Virus record (IMG/VR): IMGVR_UViG_3300027714_000004
Location: 1-64,000 of that record
DNA: 64,000 nucleotides
From: a virus
Reading direction: 5' to 3' (one strand)
This document shows positions 44,144 to 51,102 of the stretch, one piece after another. The notes under the pieces were generated by a model, which did not search any database, was not told the DNA's origin, and saw only the letters and a list, made by a program, of their open reading frames with translations. Position numbers and translations under genes: made by a program. The stretch's first letter is position 1. Every line of letters begins with the position of its first letter.

Positions 44144-45766
44144 ATGTCTAATGATATCACAGCACCAAACGTTAGTAATAATGGCGAAACTAACGTCCCT
44201 ACTAATTTAGCACAGCAAAGCGGGTTACCCAATATGACAAGCACAAAAATATTCACCGTACAAACCGATATGATCGTCGAAGGTGACCTGTGGGCGACCA
44301 ACATCTTCGGGGCCGGCGGGGCCCCTCTTTCTACATATGCGATAAAGGTAGGATATAACCCCAGCGATCCTTCGGATCTTTCTTCTGTTCTATTAGATGC
44401 TGGTACTGACGGGACTGATGGTCAACTTACTATCACAAACATTACAGCAGACGGTACTGTAGACTTTACTGGTGCAACTTTAGTTGGCATTTCTGCTGGC
44501 GGAATTGACTTGAATGACCTTTCCGTATCTGTTGATGCAGCCGGTACCGCAAACCTTGCATACAATGACCTCACTGGTGTCTTTACATATACTCCACCCG
44601 ACCTATCATCTTACTTGACTGCAAGTAGTACAGATACTTTGACTAACAAGTCTGGTAGTAACTCTCAGTGGACTAATGACGAAGGTTTTACTACCAATAC
44701 TGGTACGGTTACTGATTCAAGCACCGATACTTTCACCAATAAATCTGGTAGTAACTCTCAGTGGACTAATGACGAAGGTTTTACTACCAATACTGGTACG
44801 GTTACTCCTTCTAGTACTGATGTGTTTACTAACAAGTCTGGTAGTAACTCTCAGTGGACTAATGACGAAGGTTTTACAACTAACACCGGAACAACTACAG
44901 CAGACAACGTTCAAACGTTTACTAACAAGTCGGGAAGCAATAGTCAATGGACTAATGACGAAGGTTTTACAACTAACGTAGGTGACATCACCGAAGTGGT
45001 TGCAGGAACCTCCTTATCAGGTGGTGCTACAAGTGGTTCAGCAACACTGGACGTAGCAAACGATGGTATTACTGCGACTCAACTTAGTGTAACAGGAAAC
45101 GGAAACGCTGGTCAGGTATTATCATCTGACGGAGACGGAACTTTCACTTGGATCGCTAGTGGCGCTGGTGGTGGCATATCCCTGACAGATCTGTCAGTAA
45201 CAGTTGCGGCTGTTGGTACTGCAAACCTTGCATACAATGGCCTCACTGGTGTTTTCACATATACTCCACCTGATCTGACAACTTACTTAACAGAAAGTAG
45301 CACATCGACTCTGACTAACAAGTCGGGAAGCAATAGTCAATGGACTAACGATGAAGGCTTTACTACCAATACTGGTACGGTTACTCCTTCAAGCACAGAC
45401 GTGTTTACTAATAAATCTGGAAGCAATAGTCAATGGACTAACGATGAAGGTTTTACAACTAACGTTGGTGACATCACAGAAGTAGTTGCCGGGACAGGTT
45501 TAACGGGTGGTGCTACAAGTGGTTCTGCTACTTTAGATATCGATTCTACCGTAGCGACACTAACGGGAGCACAGACTCTTACTAATAAAGCATTAACCTC
45601 TCCGGCTCTTACTACTCCAACTATTGAGGGTGGTACTAGTGATTGGCAGTTCTCTGTCTCTGGTGATGATCTCATCATTAGTTACGGTGGTGTCTCTAAG
45701 GCGAAGTTAACGACAACGGGTGACCTTGTTGTAGCAGGTAACCTAACAGCGTATGGTACTATCTAA
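44144..45766 (+). CDS. Repeat-rich virion surface protein
   Basis: The 540-residue Thr/Ser/Asn-rich protein contains six copies of a 31-residue unit (core TNKSGSNSQWTNDEGFTTN) in blocks of four and two, plus two copies each of LAYN-LTGVFTYTPPDL and GDITEVVAGT segments. The ending (GVSKAKLTTTGDLVVAGNLT) is typical of marine phage fibre or decoration proteins. A beta-solenoid or trimeric fibre is inferred. Late expression fits. One-base overlap with the next gene. Confidence 0.75.
   Translation: MSNDITAPNVSNNGETNVPTNLAQQSGLPNMTSTKIFTVQTDMIVEGDLWATNIFGAGGAPLSTYAIKVGYNPSDPSDLSSVLLDAGTDGTDGQLTITNITADGTVDFTGATLVGISAGGIDLNDLSVSVDAAGTANLAYNDLTGVFTYTPPDLSSYLTASSTDTLTNKSGSNSQWTNDEGFTTNTGTVTDSSTDTFTNKSGSNSQWTNDEGFTTNTGTVTPSSTDVFTNKSGSNSQWTNDEGFTTNTGTTTADNVQTFTNKSGSNSQWTNDEGFTTNVGDITEVVAGTSLSGGATSGSATLDVANDGITATQLSVTGNGNAGQVLSSDGDGTFTWIASGAGGGISLTDLSVTVAAVGTANLAYNGLTGVFTYTPPDLTTYLTESSTSTLTNKSGSNSQWTNDEGFTTNTGTVTPSSTDVFTNKSGSNSQWTNDEGFTTNVGDITEVVAGTGLTGGATSGSATLDIDSTVATLTGAQTLTNKALTSPALTTPTIEGGTSDWQFSVSGDDLIISYGGVSKAKLTTTGDLVVAGNLTAYGTI
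44642..45499 (+). repeat. 93-bp coding repeats (4 + 2 copies)
   Basis: Unit starts near 44642, 44735, 44828 and 44921, then 45314 and 45407, always 93 bp apart. The last units differ mainly at synonymous positions, so the protein repeat is kept while DNA copies have drifted. Confidence 0.85.
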
Positions 45767-46374
45767 TGGCACTGCCTACGAGTGGTACTATAACACTGGA
45801 CGAAATCCACATTGAAGCTGGAGGTACTACTAGTACTCTAGCAACAATAAACGATGTGGATATTCGTGCGTTAATCGGCAAGGCAGCTGGTGTCGAGATG
45901 TCCTTTGATGAGTGGTATGCAGTCGCGGCACAATCCTTCACGGTAACTGAGGCCTCAGACCTATTCCTGACTACGTCATACTACGGTTTAAGAAATGGAG
46001 GTACCGCTGGATCTGCGTCTCCCACCAATATAACTGTTGCTGGTAATTCTCATCTGATAAAAGATTCTTTCCGAAGATGTGCTAGTTCAGCTGGTATCGA
46101 TGACGATACTACGTCAGCATTTTATTTCGGACTTTATTACACCGCTGCTGATGACCGACCTGCTGATAATTGGTTCACCTCACTTGACATTGATGCTACA
46201 GGGGGTACTATAAATATACCTCAATCGACTGCATCCATCTTCTTCACTGGTAGTGGGGCGACAGGATACAAAGAGTGGCGTTGGTTCTCTAGCGATTTCA
46301 CAACACAAGAACTCATTGACCTTTCATCTCAATGGGATGGTTCCGGTACTTCTGACGTAACAATAAACGAGTAA
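45766..46374 (+). CDS. Tail fibre-associated structural protein
   Basis: The 202-residue product has the N-terminal signature ALPTSGTITLDEIHIEAGGT, then VDIRALIGKAAGVEMSFDEW, which recurs in phage fibre or baseplate-associated proteins of marine myoviruses. The remainder is beta-rich. Coupled by one base to the repeat protein gene, so the two probably act together on the virion surface. Confidence 0.65.
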   Translation: MALPTSGTITLDEIHIEAGGTTSTLATINDVDIRALIGKAAGVEMSFDEWYAVAAQSFTVTEASDLFLTTSYYGLRNGGTAGSASPTNITVAGNSHLIKDSFRRCASSAGIDDDTTSAFYFGLYYTAADDRPADNWFTSLDIDATGGTINIPQSTASIFFTGSGATGYKEWRWFSSDFTTQELIDLSSQWDGSGTSDVTINE

Positions 46375-46379
46375 TAACA

Positions 46380-46574
46380 ATGGCTATCACTCTTACATAC
46401 GATACTCCTGTCACCGGACAAGATAGACTATCCGGTACGGTAACCTTTGATACAGGCACAGGTGAATTTTCCTGTCCTATTATCTACAATGCTGAGACGA
46501 TGGATCTGCCAGCAACCGAAGCAAGGATGACACTACATATACAGGAATCAACAGATCCTGAAACAACCCCTTAA
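46380..46574 (+). CDS. Small beta-rich protein
   Basis: The 64-residue product has a beta-type sequence (AITLTYDTPVTGQDRLSGTV, then ATEARMTLHIQEST). No family recognised; likely a minor structural or accessory protein by position after two virion genes. Confidence 0.6.
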   Translation: MAITLTYDTPVTGQDRLSGTVTFDTGTGEFSCPIIYNAETMDLPATEARMTLHIQESTDPETTP

Positions 46575-46587
46575 TAGGAACTATATT

Positions 46588-46800
46588 ATGCCAATGAAGT
46601 ACCAAGAAGATATTGTAACTAAAGATCGTAAGACCCTTAGATTATCAACCCAAAGATTTTATATGCACACCCTTAGTACCCCATCTTTATGGGAAGAGTT
46701 TGGAAGATGCCGTACCCCCAAGATTAAGGCTAAGTTTCGTAATGAACTCGTGAAGCGTGGGTTTTCAGATCAAACAATATTATCTAGTCAGTCCTCTTGA
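46588..46800 (+). CDS. Small basic unknown protein
   Basis: The 70-residue Arg/Lys-rich product (DRKTLRLSTQRFYMHTLSTP, then KIKAKFRNELVKRGFSDQTI) has an AGGAACTA ribosome site. Its stop lies in the -35 of the next promoter. No family recognised. Confidence 0.65.
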   Translation: MPMKYQEDIVTKDRKTLRLSTQRFYMHTLSTPSLWEEFGRCRTPKIKAKFRNELVKRGFSDQTILSSQSS

Positions 46801-46825
46801 CATAGAGGTCTAACTGTAGTATAAT
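46797..46825 (+). promoter_or_regulatory. Early-type promoter for tRNA-Asn/Leu
   Basis: Perfect TTGACA, 17 bp, TATAAT, 10 bp before tRNA-Asn. Confidence 0.9.
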
Positions 46826-46835
46826 ACAGTCTTAT

Positions 46836-46910
46836 TCCGAAGTAGCTCAGTGGTAGAGCAGTTGACTGTTAATCAATTGGTCGTTGGTTCGACCCCAACC
46901 TTCGGAGCCA
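46836..46910 (+). tRNA. tRNA-Asn (GTT)
   Basis: Acceptor TCCGAAG/CTTCGGA, anticodon loop CTGTTAA giving GTT, T-loop GTTCGAC, CCA encoded. Confidence 0.95.
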
Positions 46911-46914
46911 GAAT

Positions 46915-46999
46915 GCGGGTGTGGTGGAATTGGTAGACACGCTAGATTTAGGTTCTAGTGTCGCAAGACGTGGAGGTTCAAGTCCTCTCACCCGTACCA
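46915..46999 (+). tRNA. tRNA-Leu (TAG)
   Basis: Long-variable-arm type. Acceptor GCGGGTG/CACCCGT (one G-T pair), anticodon loop TTTAGGT giving TAG, variable arm TGTCGCAAGACG, CCA encoded. Four bases after tRNA-Asn. Confidence 0.95.
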
Positions 47000-47023
47000 A
47001 TACAGTAATATTATGAGTGATAT

Positions 47024-47455
47024 ATGAAAATAAAACGAAGAATGTACGCGCACACTCCCCCATTCAGCTATGTCCGCCATAGCAATGAAGAAATTTATCC
47101 TGACCCTATCAGCGAGACTCTAGAGTTCGAAAGATACTCGGATGGCGTTTCTATGAAAGATGTAGAAGACGGTCTGGATCATATCGATTACAAGTTCAAT
47201 GAAGGCGAACTTATTCAAGAGTTTAAGGATTATATCGACTCTACATACAACGCACACTATTGTACTTCTGGGATTCAATCCAGTGAAGTCATTATTGATC
47301 GTGGGCATGGTATGGGTTTCTTTCTAGGTAATGTGGATAAGTATAATGCACGTTATGGAAACAAAGGTGATGTAGTAGATCACCGAAAAGACCTTATGAA
47401 GGTATTACATTATGCTTTATTAGCATTACACACACATGATTTGGAAAATACGTAA
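47024..47455 (+). CDS. DUF3310/SaV-like unknown protein
   Basis: The 143-residue product has a C-terminal module (IQSSEVIIDRGHGMGFFLGN, then VDKYNARYGNK and DLMKVLHYALLA) like phage DUF3310 (SaV) proteins, which have F-x-x-GN-x-x-KY and a DL-K-x-x-Y helix. The N-terminal half is unassigned and includes FKDYIDSTYNAHYCTS. It lies between tRNA-Leu and a structured non-coding stretch. Function unknown. Confidence 0.65.
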   Translation: MKIKRRMYAHTPPFSYVRHSNEEIYPDPISETLEFERYSDGVSMKDVEDGLDHIDYKFNEGELIQEFKDYIDSTYNAHYCTSGIQSSEVIIDRGHGMGFFLGNVDKYNARYGNKGDVVDHRKDLMKVLHYALLALHTHDLENT

Positions 47456-47459
47456 AGAA

Positions 47460-47640
47460 CGTGTCTGGTAACTCAGACTAGTAGTATGTTGTTCCTTCTA
47501 CGATGAGAATGAGGATTAGTTGCCTCAAATAGGAACACGACACCAAGTAGGTCGGTAACTGGTACCGTTAGTCAGAAGCGCTGGAGATCGTGCGCGTGAA
47601 TGGTTATAAAGATAGGTTATCTTTAACTAAGGTCAAGGAA
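47460..47640 (+). ncRNA. Structured non-coding RNA in tRNA cluster (candidate)
   Basis: No gene fits this 210-bp gap between 47456 and 47665. It can form a row of stems: GTCTG/CAGAC (47463-47478), GTTCCT/AGGAAC (47491/47531) enclosing TGAGG/CCTCA (47510/47523), CGGTA/TACCG (47553-47567), GCGC/GCGC (47578/47592) and AAAGATA/TATCTTT (47608-47624). T4 has two stable RNAs of unknown role (C and D) in its tRNA cluster, a useful parallel. No promoter of its own is seen. Confidence 0.5.
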
Positions 47641-47665
47641 GGGGTTATGGCACCAGATAAATTAT

Positions 47666-47742
47666 GGACTGGTAGTTCAGTTGGTTAGAATATCGGCCTG
47701 TCACGCCGAGGGTCGCGGGTTCGAGTCCCGTCCAGTCCGCCA
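47666..47742 (+). tRNA. tRNA-Asp (GTC)
   Basis: Acceptor GGACTGG/CCAGTCC, anticodon loop CTGTCAC giving GTC, T-loop GTTCGAG, CCA encoded. Confidence 0.95.
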
Positions 47743-47762
47743 ATTAATGATTAAGGAAAATG

Positions 47763-48029
47763 ATGAAAGTCTTACATAATAATGTTTTAGTTACACAAGA
47801 TAAAGCAAAAGAATCCACAACAGCTAGCGGTCTGATTATCTCATCTGCAAAACCTACTGGACAAACTCCAGCCAAGGTAATTAGTATGAGTATCGAAGTT
47901 GCGTCAAAGAATACTATCGCAGCGGGTAACACCGTATACTTCGATTGGAGTAAGGCGATTGCAGTAGAACTGGACGGTATCCAGTGTGCAGTTATTGATT
48001 ATAACGACATTAAGTTGATTGTAGACTAG
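47763..48029 (+). CDS. GroES-like co-chaperonin (gp31 role)
   Basis: The 88-residue product (start at the second of two adjacent ATGs because AAGGA is then well spaced) has the GroES pattern: KVLHNNVLVTQDKAKESTTA, mobile loop ending SGLIISS, then PAKVISM, a GNTVYFDW block and QCAVIDYNDIKLIV. In T4 gp31 replaces GroES to fold gp23 with host GroEL. This protein is closer to bacterial GroES than to gp31 but probably does the same. Only 20 bp after tRNA-Asp. Confidence 0.85.
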   Translation: MKVLHNNVLVTQDKAKESTTASGLIISSAKPTGQTPAKVISMSIEVASKNTIAAGNTVYFDWSKAIAVELDGIQCAVIDYNDIKLIVD

Positions 48030-48127
48030 TAGTTACTTTGTGTCTATATATGACATGGTATATTCGAAGGGTCTGATTCCCCTTTAAAAATAACTGAATC
48101 AGTGGTGCCCAGTAGAGCATAGTTGTA

Positions 48128-48202
48128 TGGGGTGTCGCCAAGTGGTTAAGGCCTCGGGTTTTGATCCCGATATCGGAGGTTCGAATCCTCCCACCCCAGC
48201 CA
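48128..48202 (+). tRNA. tRNA-Gln (TTG)
   Basis: Acceptor TGGGGTG/CACCCCA, anticodon loop TTTTGAT giving TTG, T-loop GTTCGAA, CCA encoded, T-run after it. Confidence 0.95.
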
Positions 48203-48221
48203 ATCTTTTTTTAAATAAAGG

Positions 48222-48250
48222 TTGACAAAGAGAAGTAATTAGTGTATCAT
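48222..48250 (+). promoter_or_regulatory. Early-type promoter for tRNA-Ser and peroxidase
   Basis: TTGACA and TATCAT with 17 bp between, 13 bp before tRNA-Ser; the peroxidase gene could be read from the same transcript. Confidence 0.8.
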
Positions 48251-48263
48251 ACGTAGTTGAAAT

Positions 48264-48351
48264 GGAGAGTTGGCAGAGTGGTCGAATGCACCTGACTTGA
48301 AATCAGACGAACCGCAAGGTTCCATAGGTTCGAATCCTATACTCTCCGCCA
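48264..48351 (+). tRNA. tRNA-Ser (TGA)
   Basis: Acceptor GGAGAGT/ACTCTCC, anticodon loop CTTGAAA giving TGA, long variable arm with ACCGCAAGGT, CCA encoded. Confidence 0.95.
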
Positions 48352-48380
48352 TTTTATATAATACATTGATGAGATATACT

Positions 48381-49817
48381 ATGAATACTAAAGTTTTACT
48401 ATTGCTATCCTCTATATTCCTAACTGCATGTGGTGGTGACGAGTCGTCCACAACTCCTTTAGAGTCTGTTGCCAATACTCCGTCCACACCAACTGTTGCA
48501 GAACCTACGGATTTAGAGATTGCGTTAGAAGATCTCCAAGATATCATGAACGCAACGTCTCCGACTGGTTCCTATGAGGGTTATATCCTCCCAGAGAGCG
48601 ATGACTTCCTCAACATCCCCCAAGACCCCAACAACCCAATTACTGCTGAAAAAGTAGCACTAGGTAAGCTGATATACCACGAAACTGGTATCACTTCTGA
48701 TGGTCTGGGTAAGACCGATATGGATAACACGTGGTCTTGTGCGTCTTGTCACAATGGACAGAACGGGTTTAAGTCTGGTATTCGACAGGGTATTGGTGAA
48801 GGTGGTGTTGGATTCAACCATCGAACTTTTGCCGAAGGTATGGAAGAACTTGCTGATATCCAACCTGTAACATCCCCTACTGTTCTTAATACCGCATATC
48901 AAGAAGTGATGTTATGGAACGGTCAGTTCGGTAATGTTGTGGGTGGTATCGTTAATGTTGGTATTGATCCAGAGAGACACTTTACCGAAGGTACTCCTAA
49001 AGGCGAGAACTTACGTGGATTTGCAGGACTTGAAACTCAAGCACTCGCTGGTTTAGTGGTTCACCGAATGAATGCAGCAGAACCGGACTCTATACTATCT
49101 ACTAATGAGAAGTATCAGATGATGTTTGAGGCGGCATACGGAACATCACGACCGAATGATATGTTAGAGGCAGCTGCTCTTGCGATTGCCGCATACGAAC
49201 GTACTATACTTGCAAACCAAGCTCCTTTTCAAAAGATGTTACGCGGTGACGCAAATGCATTATCTTTAGAAGAAGTTGAAGGTGCGAAGGTATTCTTCGG
49301 TAAGGGTGGTTGTGCGGGTTGTCATAATGGCCCTGCGTTATCTTCACCAGTTGGTTCCTTGGCAAGTGAAGTCTTTATGACACTGGGATTCAATGACTTG
49401 GATATGTGGGAAGATACAGTTGGAGAAGTCAACCAAGCGACAAAAGAAGGTCGTGCTGGATTTACGGGTGATGAGATGGAGAAGTATGCTTTCAAAGTTC
49501 CACCACTATATAACCTCAAAGATACGAACGTGTTTGGTCATGGTGGTTCATTCACCTCTGTAGCAGATGTTGTTAGATACAAGATCATGGCAGTGGCAGA
49601 ACACTCTGAAGTCGAAAGTACAAACCTAGACCATCGTTTCGTCCCTCTGGACTTGACTGATGAAGAAGTATCTAACTTGGTGACTTTCCTAGAAGACGGT
49701 CTACATGATCCGGATTTGATGCGGTATGTTCCTGAAGAACTTCCTAGCGGTAACTGCGTAACTAACAACGATGAACAGTCTAGAGAAGAATTAGGGTGTA
49801 CCAATAATGGTCAGTAA
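48381..49817 (+). CDS. Di-haem cytochrome c peroxidase (MauG/CcpA family) lipoprotein
   Basis: The 478-residue product is an exported c-type cytochrome. A signal peptide with lipobox LTAC (Cys17) is followed by a Ser/Thr/Pro linker, then two haem-binding motifs, CASCH (120-124) and CAGCH (311-315), in the spacing of bacterial di-haem peroxidases. Further family parts are SPTVLNTAYQEVMLWNGQFG (about 165-184) and the C-terminal PPLYNLKDTNVFGHGGS block. The start is the ATG at 48381, 29 bp after tRNA-Ser; an earlier frame overlaps the tRNA. It would reduce peroxide or oxidise a protein in the periplasm, using host haem maturation. It looks acquired from a bacterium. Confidence 0.93.
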   Translation: MNTKVLLLLSSIFLTACGGDESSTTPLESVANTPSTPTVAEPTDLEIALEDLQDIMNATSPTGSYEGYILPESDDFLNIPQDPNNPITAEKVALGKLIYHETGITSDGLGKTDMDNTWSCASCHNGQNGFKSGIRQGIGEGGVGFNHRTFAEGMEELADIQPVTSPTVLNTAYQEVMLWNGQFGNVVGGIVNVGIDPERHFTEGTPKGENLRGFAGLETQALAGLVVHRMNAAEPDSILSTNEKYQMMFEAAYGTSRPNDMLEAAALAIAAYERTILANQAPFQKMLRGDANALSLEEVEGAKVFFGKGGCAGCHNGPALSSPVGSLASEVFMTLGFNDLDMWEDTVGEVNQATKEGRAGFTGDEMEKYAFKVPPLYNLKDTNVFGHGGSFTSVADVVRYKIMAVAEHSEVESTNLDHRFVPLDLTDEEVSNLVTFLEDGLHDPDLMRYVPEELPSGNCVTNNDEQSREELGCTNNGQ

Positions 49818-49974
49818 GAACGATATCACCGGAGATGCGATTCGATCCAAAACTCTATCTCAACAAGGTAGGGACAATTGGGACAACATCTTCGGTAAGA
49901 AGGATAAGGTTGATACAATTATACCTGAAACGAAAAAAGAAATCGTTATAAATAAAGATAGTAAGAAAGTATAA
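49807..49974 (+). CDS. Small phage protein with ITGD motif
   Basis: The 55-residue product overlaps the peroxidase 3' end by 11 bp. It opens SKNDITGDAIRSK and has GRDNWDNIFGKK, the pattern of a small protein seen in many phages (ITGD, then RDN-x-D-x-IFGK). The tail is Lys-rich. Function unknown. Confidence 0.75.
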   Translation: MVSKNDITGDAIRSKTLSQQGRDNWDNIFGKKDKVDTIIPETKKEIVINKDSKKV

Positions 49975-49977
49975 ATA
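49970..49977 (+). promoter_or_regulatory. Possible late promoter before tRNA-Ala
   Basis: TATAAATA overlaps the stop of the ITGD gene, 18 bp before tRNA-Ala. Chance occurrence in AT-rich sequence cannot be excluded. Confidence 0.5.
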
Positions 49978-49994
49978 TAATTAAGAAGTTCACT

Positions 49995-50070
49995 GGGGGT
50001 ATAGCTCAGATGGGAGAGCGTCGCCCTTGCACGGCGAAGGTCTGCGGTTCGATCCCGCATACCTCCACCA
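49995..50070 (+). tRNA. tRNA-Ala (TGC)
   Basis: Acceptor GGGGGTA/TACCTCC (one G-T pair), anticodon loop CTTGCAC giving TGC, T-arm TGCGG/CCGCA, CCA encoded. Confidence 0.95.
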
Positions 50071-50247
50071 TATTCCCCACCGTACGGGGCTCGGTACTAA
50101 AGAGATGAACCACGCGCCTTTCATCGCGCACTAACTTGATAACTGCGATCTCTCATAACGTGCATGTTAAAAATGCCAAGCAGTTGAGTTAAGGTTCTCC
50201 AACCATAATAGTACCATTAAGAGCCCCGTACTCGTGGGGATCTTTTT
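50071..50247 (+). ncRNA. Structured RNA with terminator and alternative stem (candidate)
   Basis: The gap from 50071 to 50339 has no gene. Its first part can close into a long stem, GTACGGGGCTC (50082-50092) with its exact complement GAGCCCCGTAC (50221-50231). Inside lie GAACC/GGTTC, AGAGAT/ATCTCT and GCGC/GCGC pairs. The 3' arm overlaps the left half of a terminator hairpin (CCCC/GGGG, 50224-50239, then ATCTTTTT), so the two folds exclude each other. It may be a stable RNA after tRNA-Ala or a readthrough switch. Confidence 0.55.
50224..50247 (+). terminator. Terminator after tRNA-Ala/structured RNA
   Basis: A CCCC/GGGG hairpin with an eight-base loop is followed by ATCTTTTT. The left arm also belongs to a competing long stem. 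Confidence 0.65.
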
Positions 50248-50281
50248 GCCTAAAATAATGTAAAATAATTGATATAAGCCC

Positions 50282-50310
50282 TTGACAATACATTCGTATT
50301 GGGGTATAAT
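50282..50310 (+). promoter_or_regulatory. Early-type promoter for PD-(D/E)XK nuclease
   Basis: Perfect TTGACA, 17 bp, TATAAT, 30 bp before the nuclease start. Confidence 0.9.
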
Positions 50311-50339
50311 ATAGTATATTAAATTGAATTGGATATATT

Positions 50340-51059
50340 ATGTTTGTACATGCTCCTGTGACCTTGACCGAAATGACTGCTGTTACTACTGACACTGGTC
50401 GTCAATACATGACACCCGAAGGTGTGAATCTACCTTCTATCACTACTGTTCTTTCTATTCTCTCTCGCGACTCCATTGCTAAATGGCGTGCTCGTGTCGG
50501 TGAGAAGGAAGCAAACCGCATCTCCTATCGCGCATCTACGCGTGGTACGTCAGTTCACGAAATCTGTGAGAAGTACGTAAACAACGATCCTGACTGGAAT
50601 AAGTACATGGCAATCAACCCTGATAATGGGGAAATGAAGATGACCAAACGTACTCCTGATTTAATCGATTCGTTCTTGAAGATGAAACCAATCCTTGACG
50701 AACGTTTGACTACTGTTTATGCTCAAGAAGCTCCACTGTACTCTACCCATCTGGGTGTTGCGGGTCGTGTGGATTGCGTTGGTATCTTCGATGGTAAGTT
50801 ATCTATCATTGACTACAAGACTGCTATGAAACCTAAACGTCTTGACTGGATCAAGAACTACTTCATGCAAGAGTCTGCATATGCGATCATGTGGGAAGAG
50901 CGTACAGGAATGCCTATCACTCAGTTGGTGACTATCATCTCTGTCGACAATCACGAACCTCAAGTATTTGTAGAACACCGTGATAACTGGGTGCGGCCAC
51001 TTCGTGATACTATTGCTCAATATAACGAAGAGAATTCCGCAAATTCATTTGACATATAA
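50340..51059 (+). CDS. PD-(D/E)XK nuclease, RecB-like
   Basis: The 239-residue product has the nuclease core: HEICEKY helix (His about 75), GVAGRVDCVGIFDGK (Asp about 144), the LSIIDYKTA strand with D-x-K (about 154-162), and Gln in MQESAYAIMW. This is the exonuclease/RecB-nuclease layout with all catalytic residues. It has its own early promoter, so it acts in infection, e.g. recombination or DNA processing. Marine phages carry similar genes. Confidence 0.88.
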   Translation: MFVHAPVTLTEMTAVTTDTGRQYMTPEGVNLPSITTVLSILSRDSIAKWRARVGEKEANRISYRASTRGTSVHEICEKYVNNDPDWNKYMAINPDNGEMKMTKRTPDLIDSFLKMKPILDERLTTVYAQEAPLYSTHLGVAGRVDCVGIFDGKLSIIDYKTAMKPKRLDWIKNYFMQESAYAIMWEERTGMPITQLVTIISVDNHEPQVFVEHRDNWVRPLRDTIAQYNEENSANSFDI

Positions 51060-51062
51060 ATA
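51055..51062 (+). promoter_or_regulatory. Late promoter before virion-cargo series
   Basis: TATAAATA overlaps the nuclease stop codon and lies 40 bp before the 51103 gene. Confidence 0.8.
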
Positions 51063-51102
51063 GTATTATAATATACTAACCGCATTGATTATGGGAAAAA
51101 TA

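Noticed and set aside
48050-48127. Degenerate tRNA or small RNA upstream of tRNA-Gln
   Set aside because: Only a weak AAGGG/CCCTT hairpin is visible and no cloverleaf could be drawn.
48270-48380. Extended N-terminus for the peroxidase starting at 48270
   Set aside because: It lies within tRNA-Ser; the ATG at 48381 starts a proper lipoprotein signal peptide.
46836-50070. tRNA cluster as a prophage or island attachment site
   Set aside because: No integrase, no direct repeat of a tRNA end was seen, and the whole window reads as a lytic T4-like genome.
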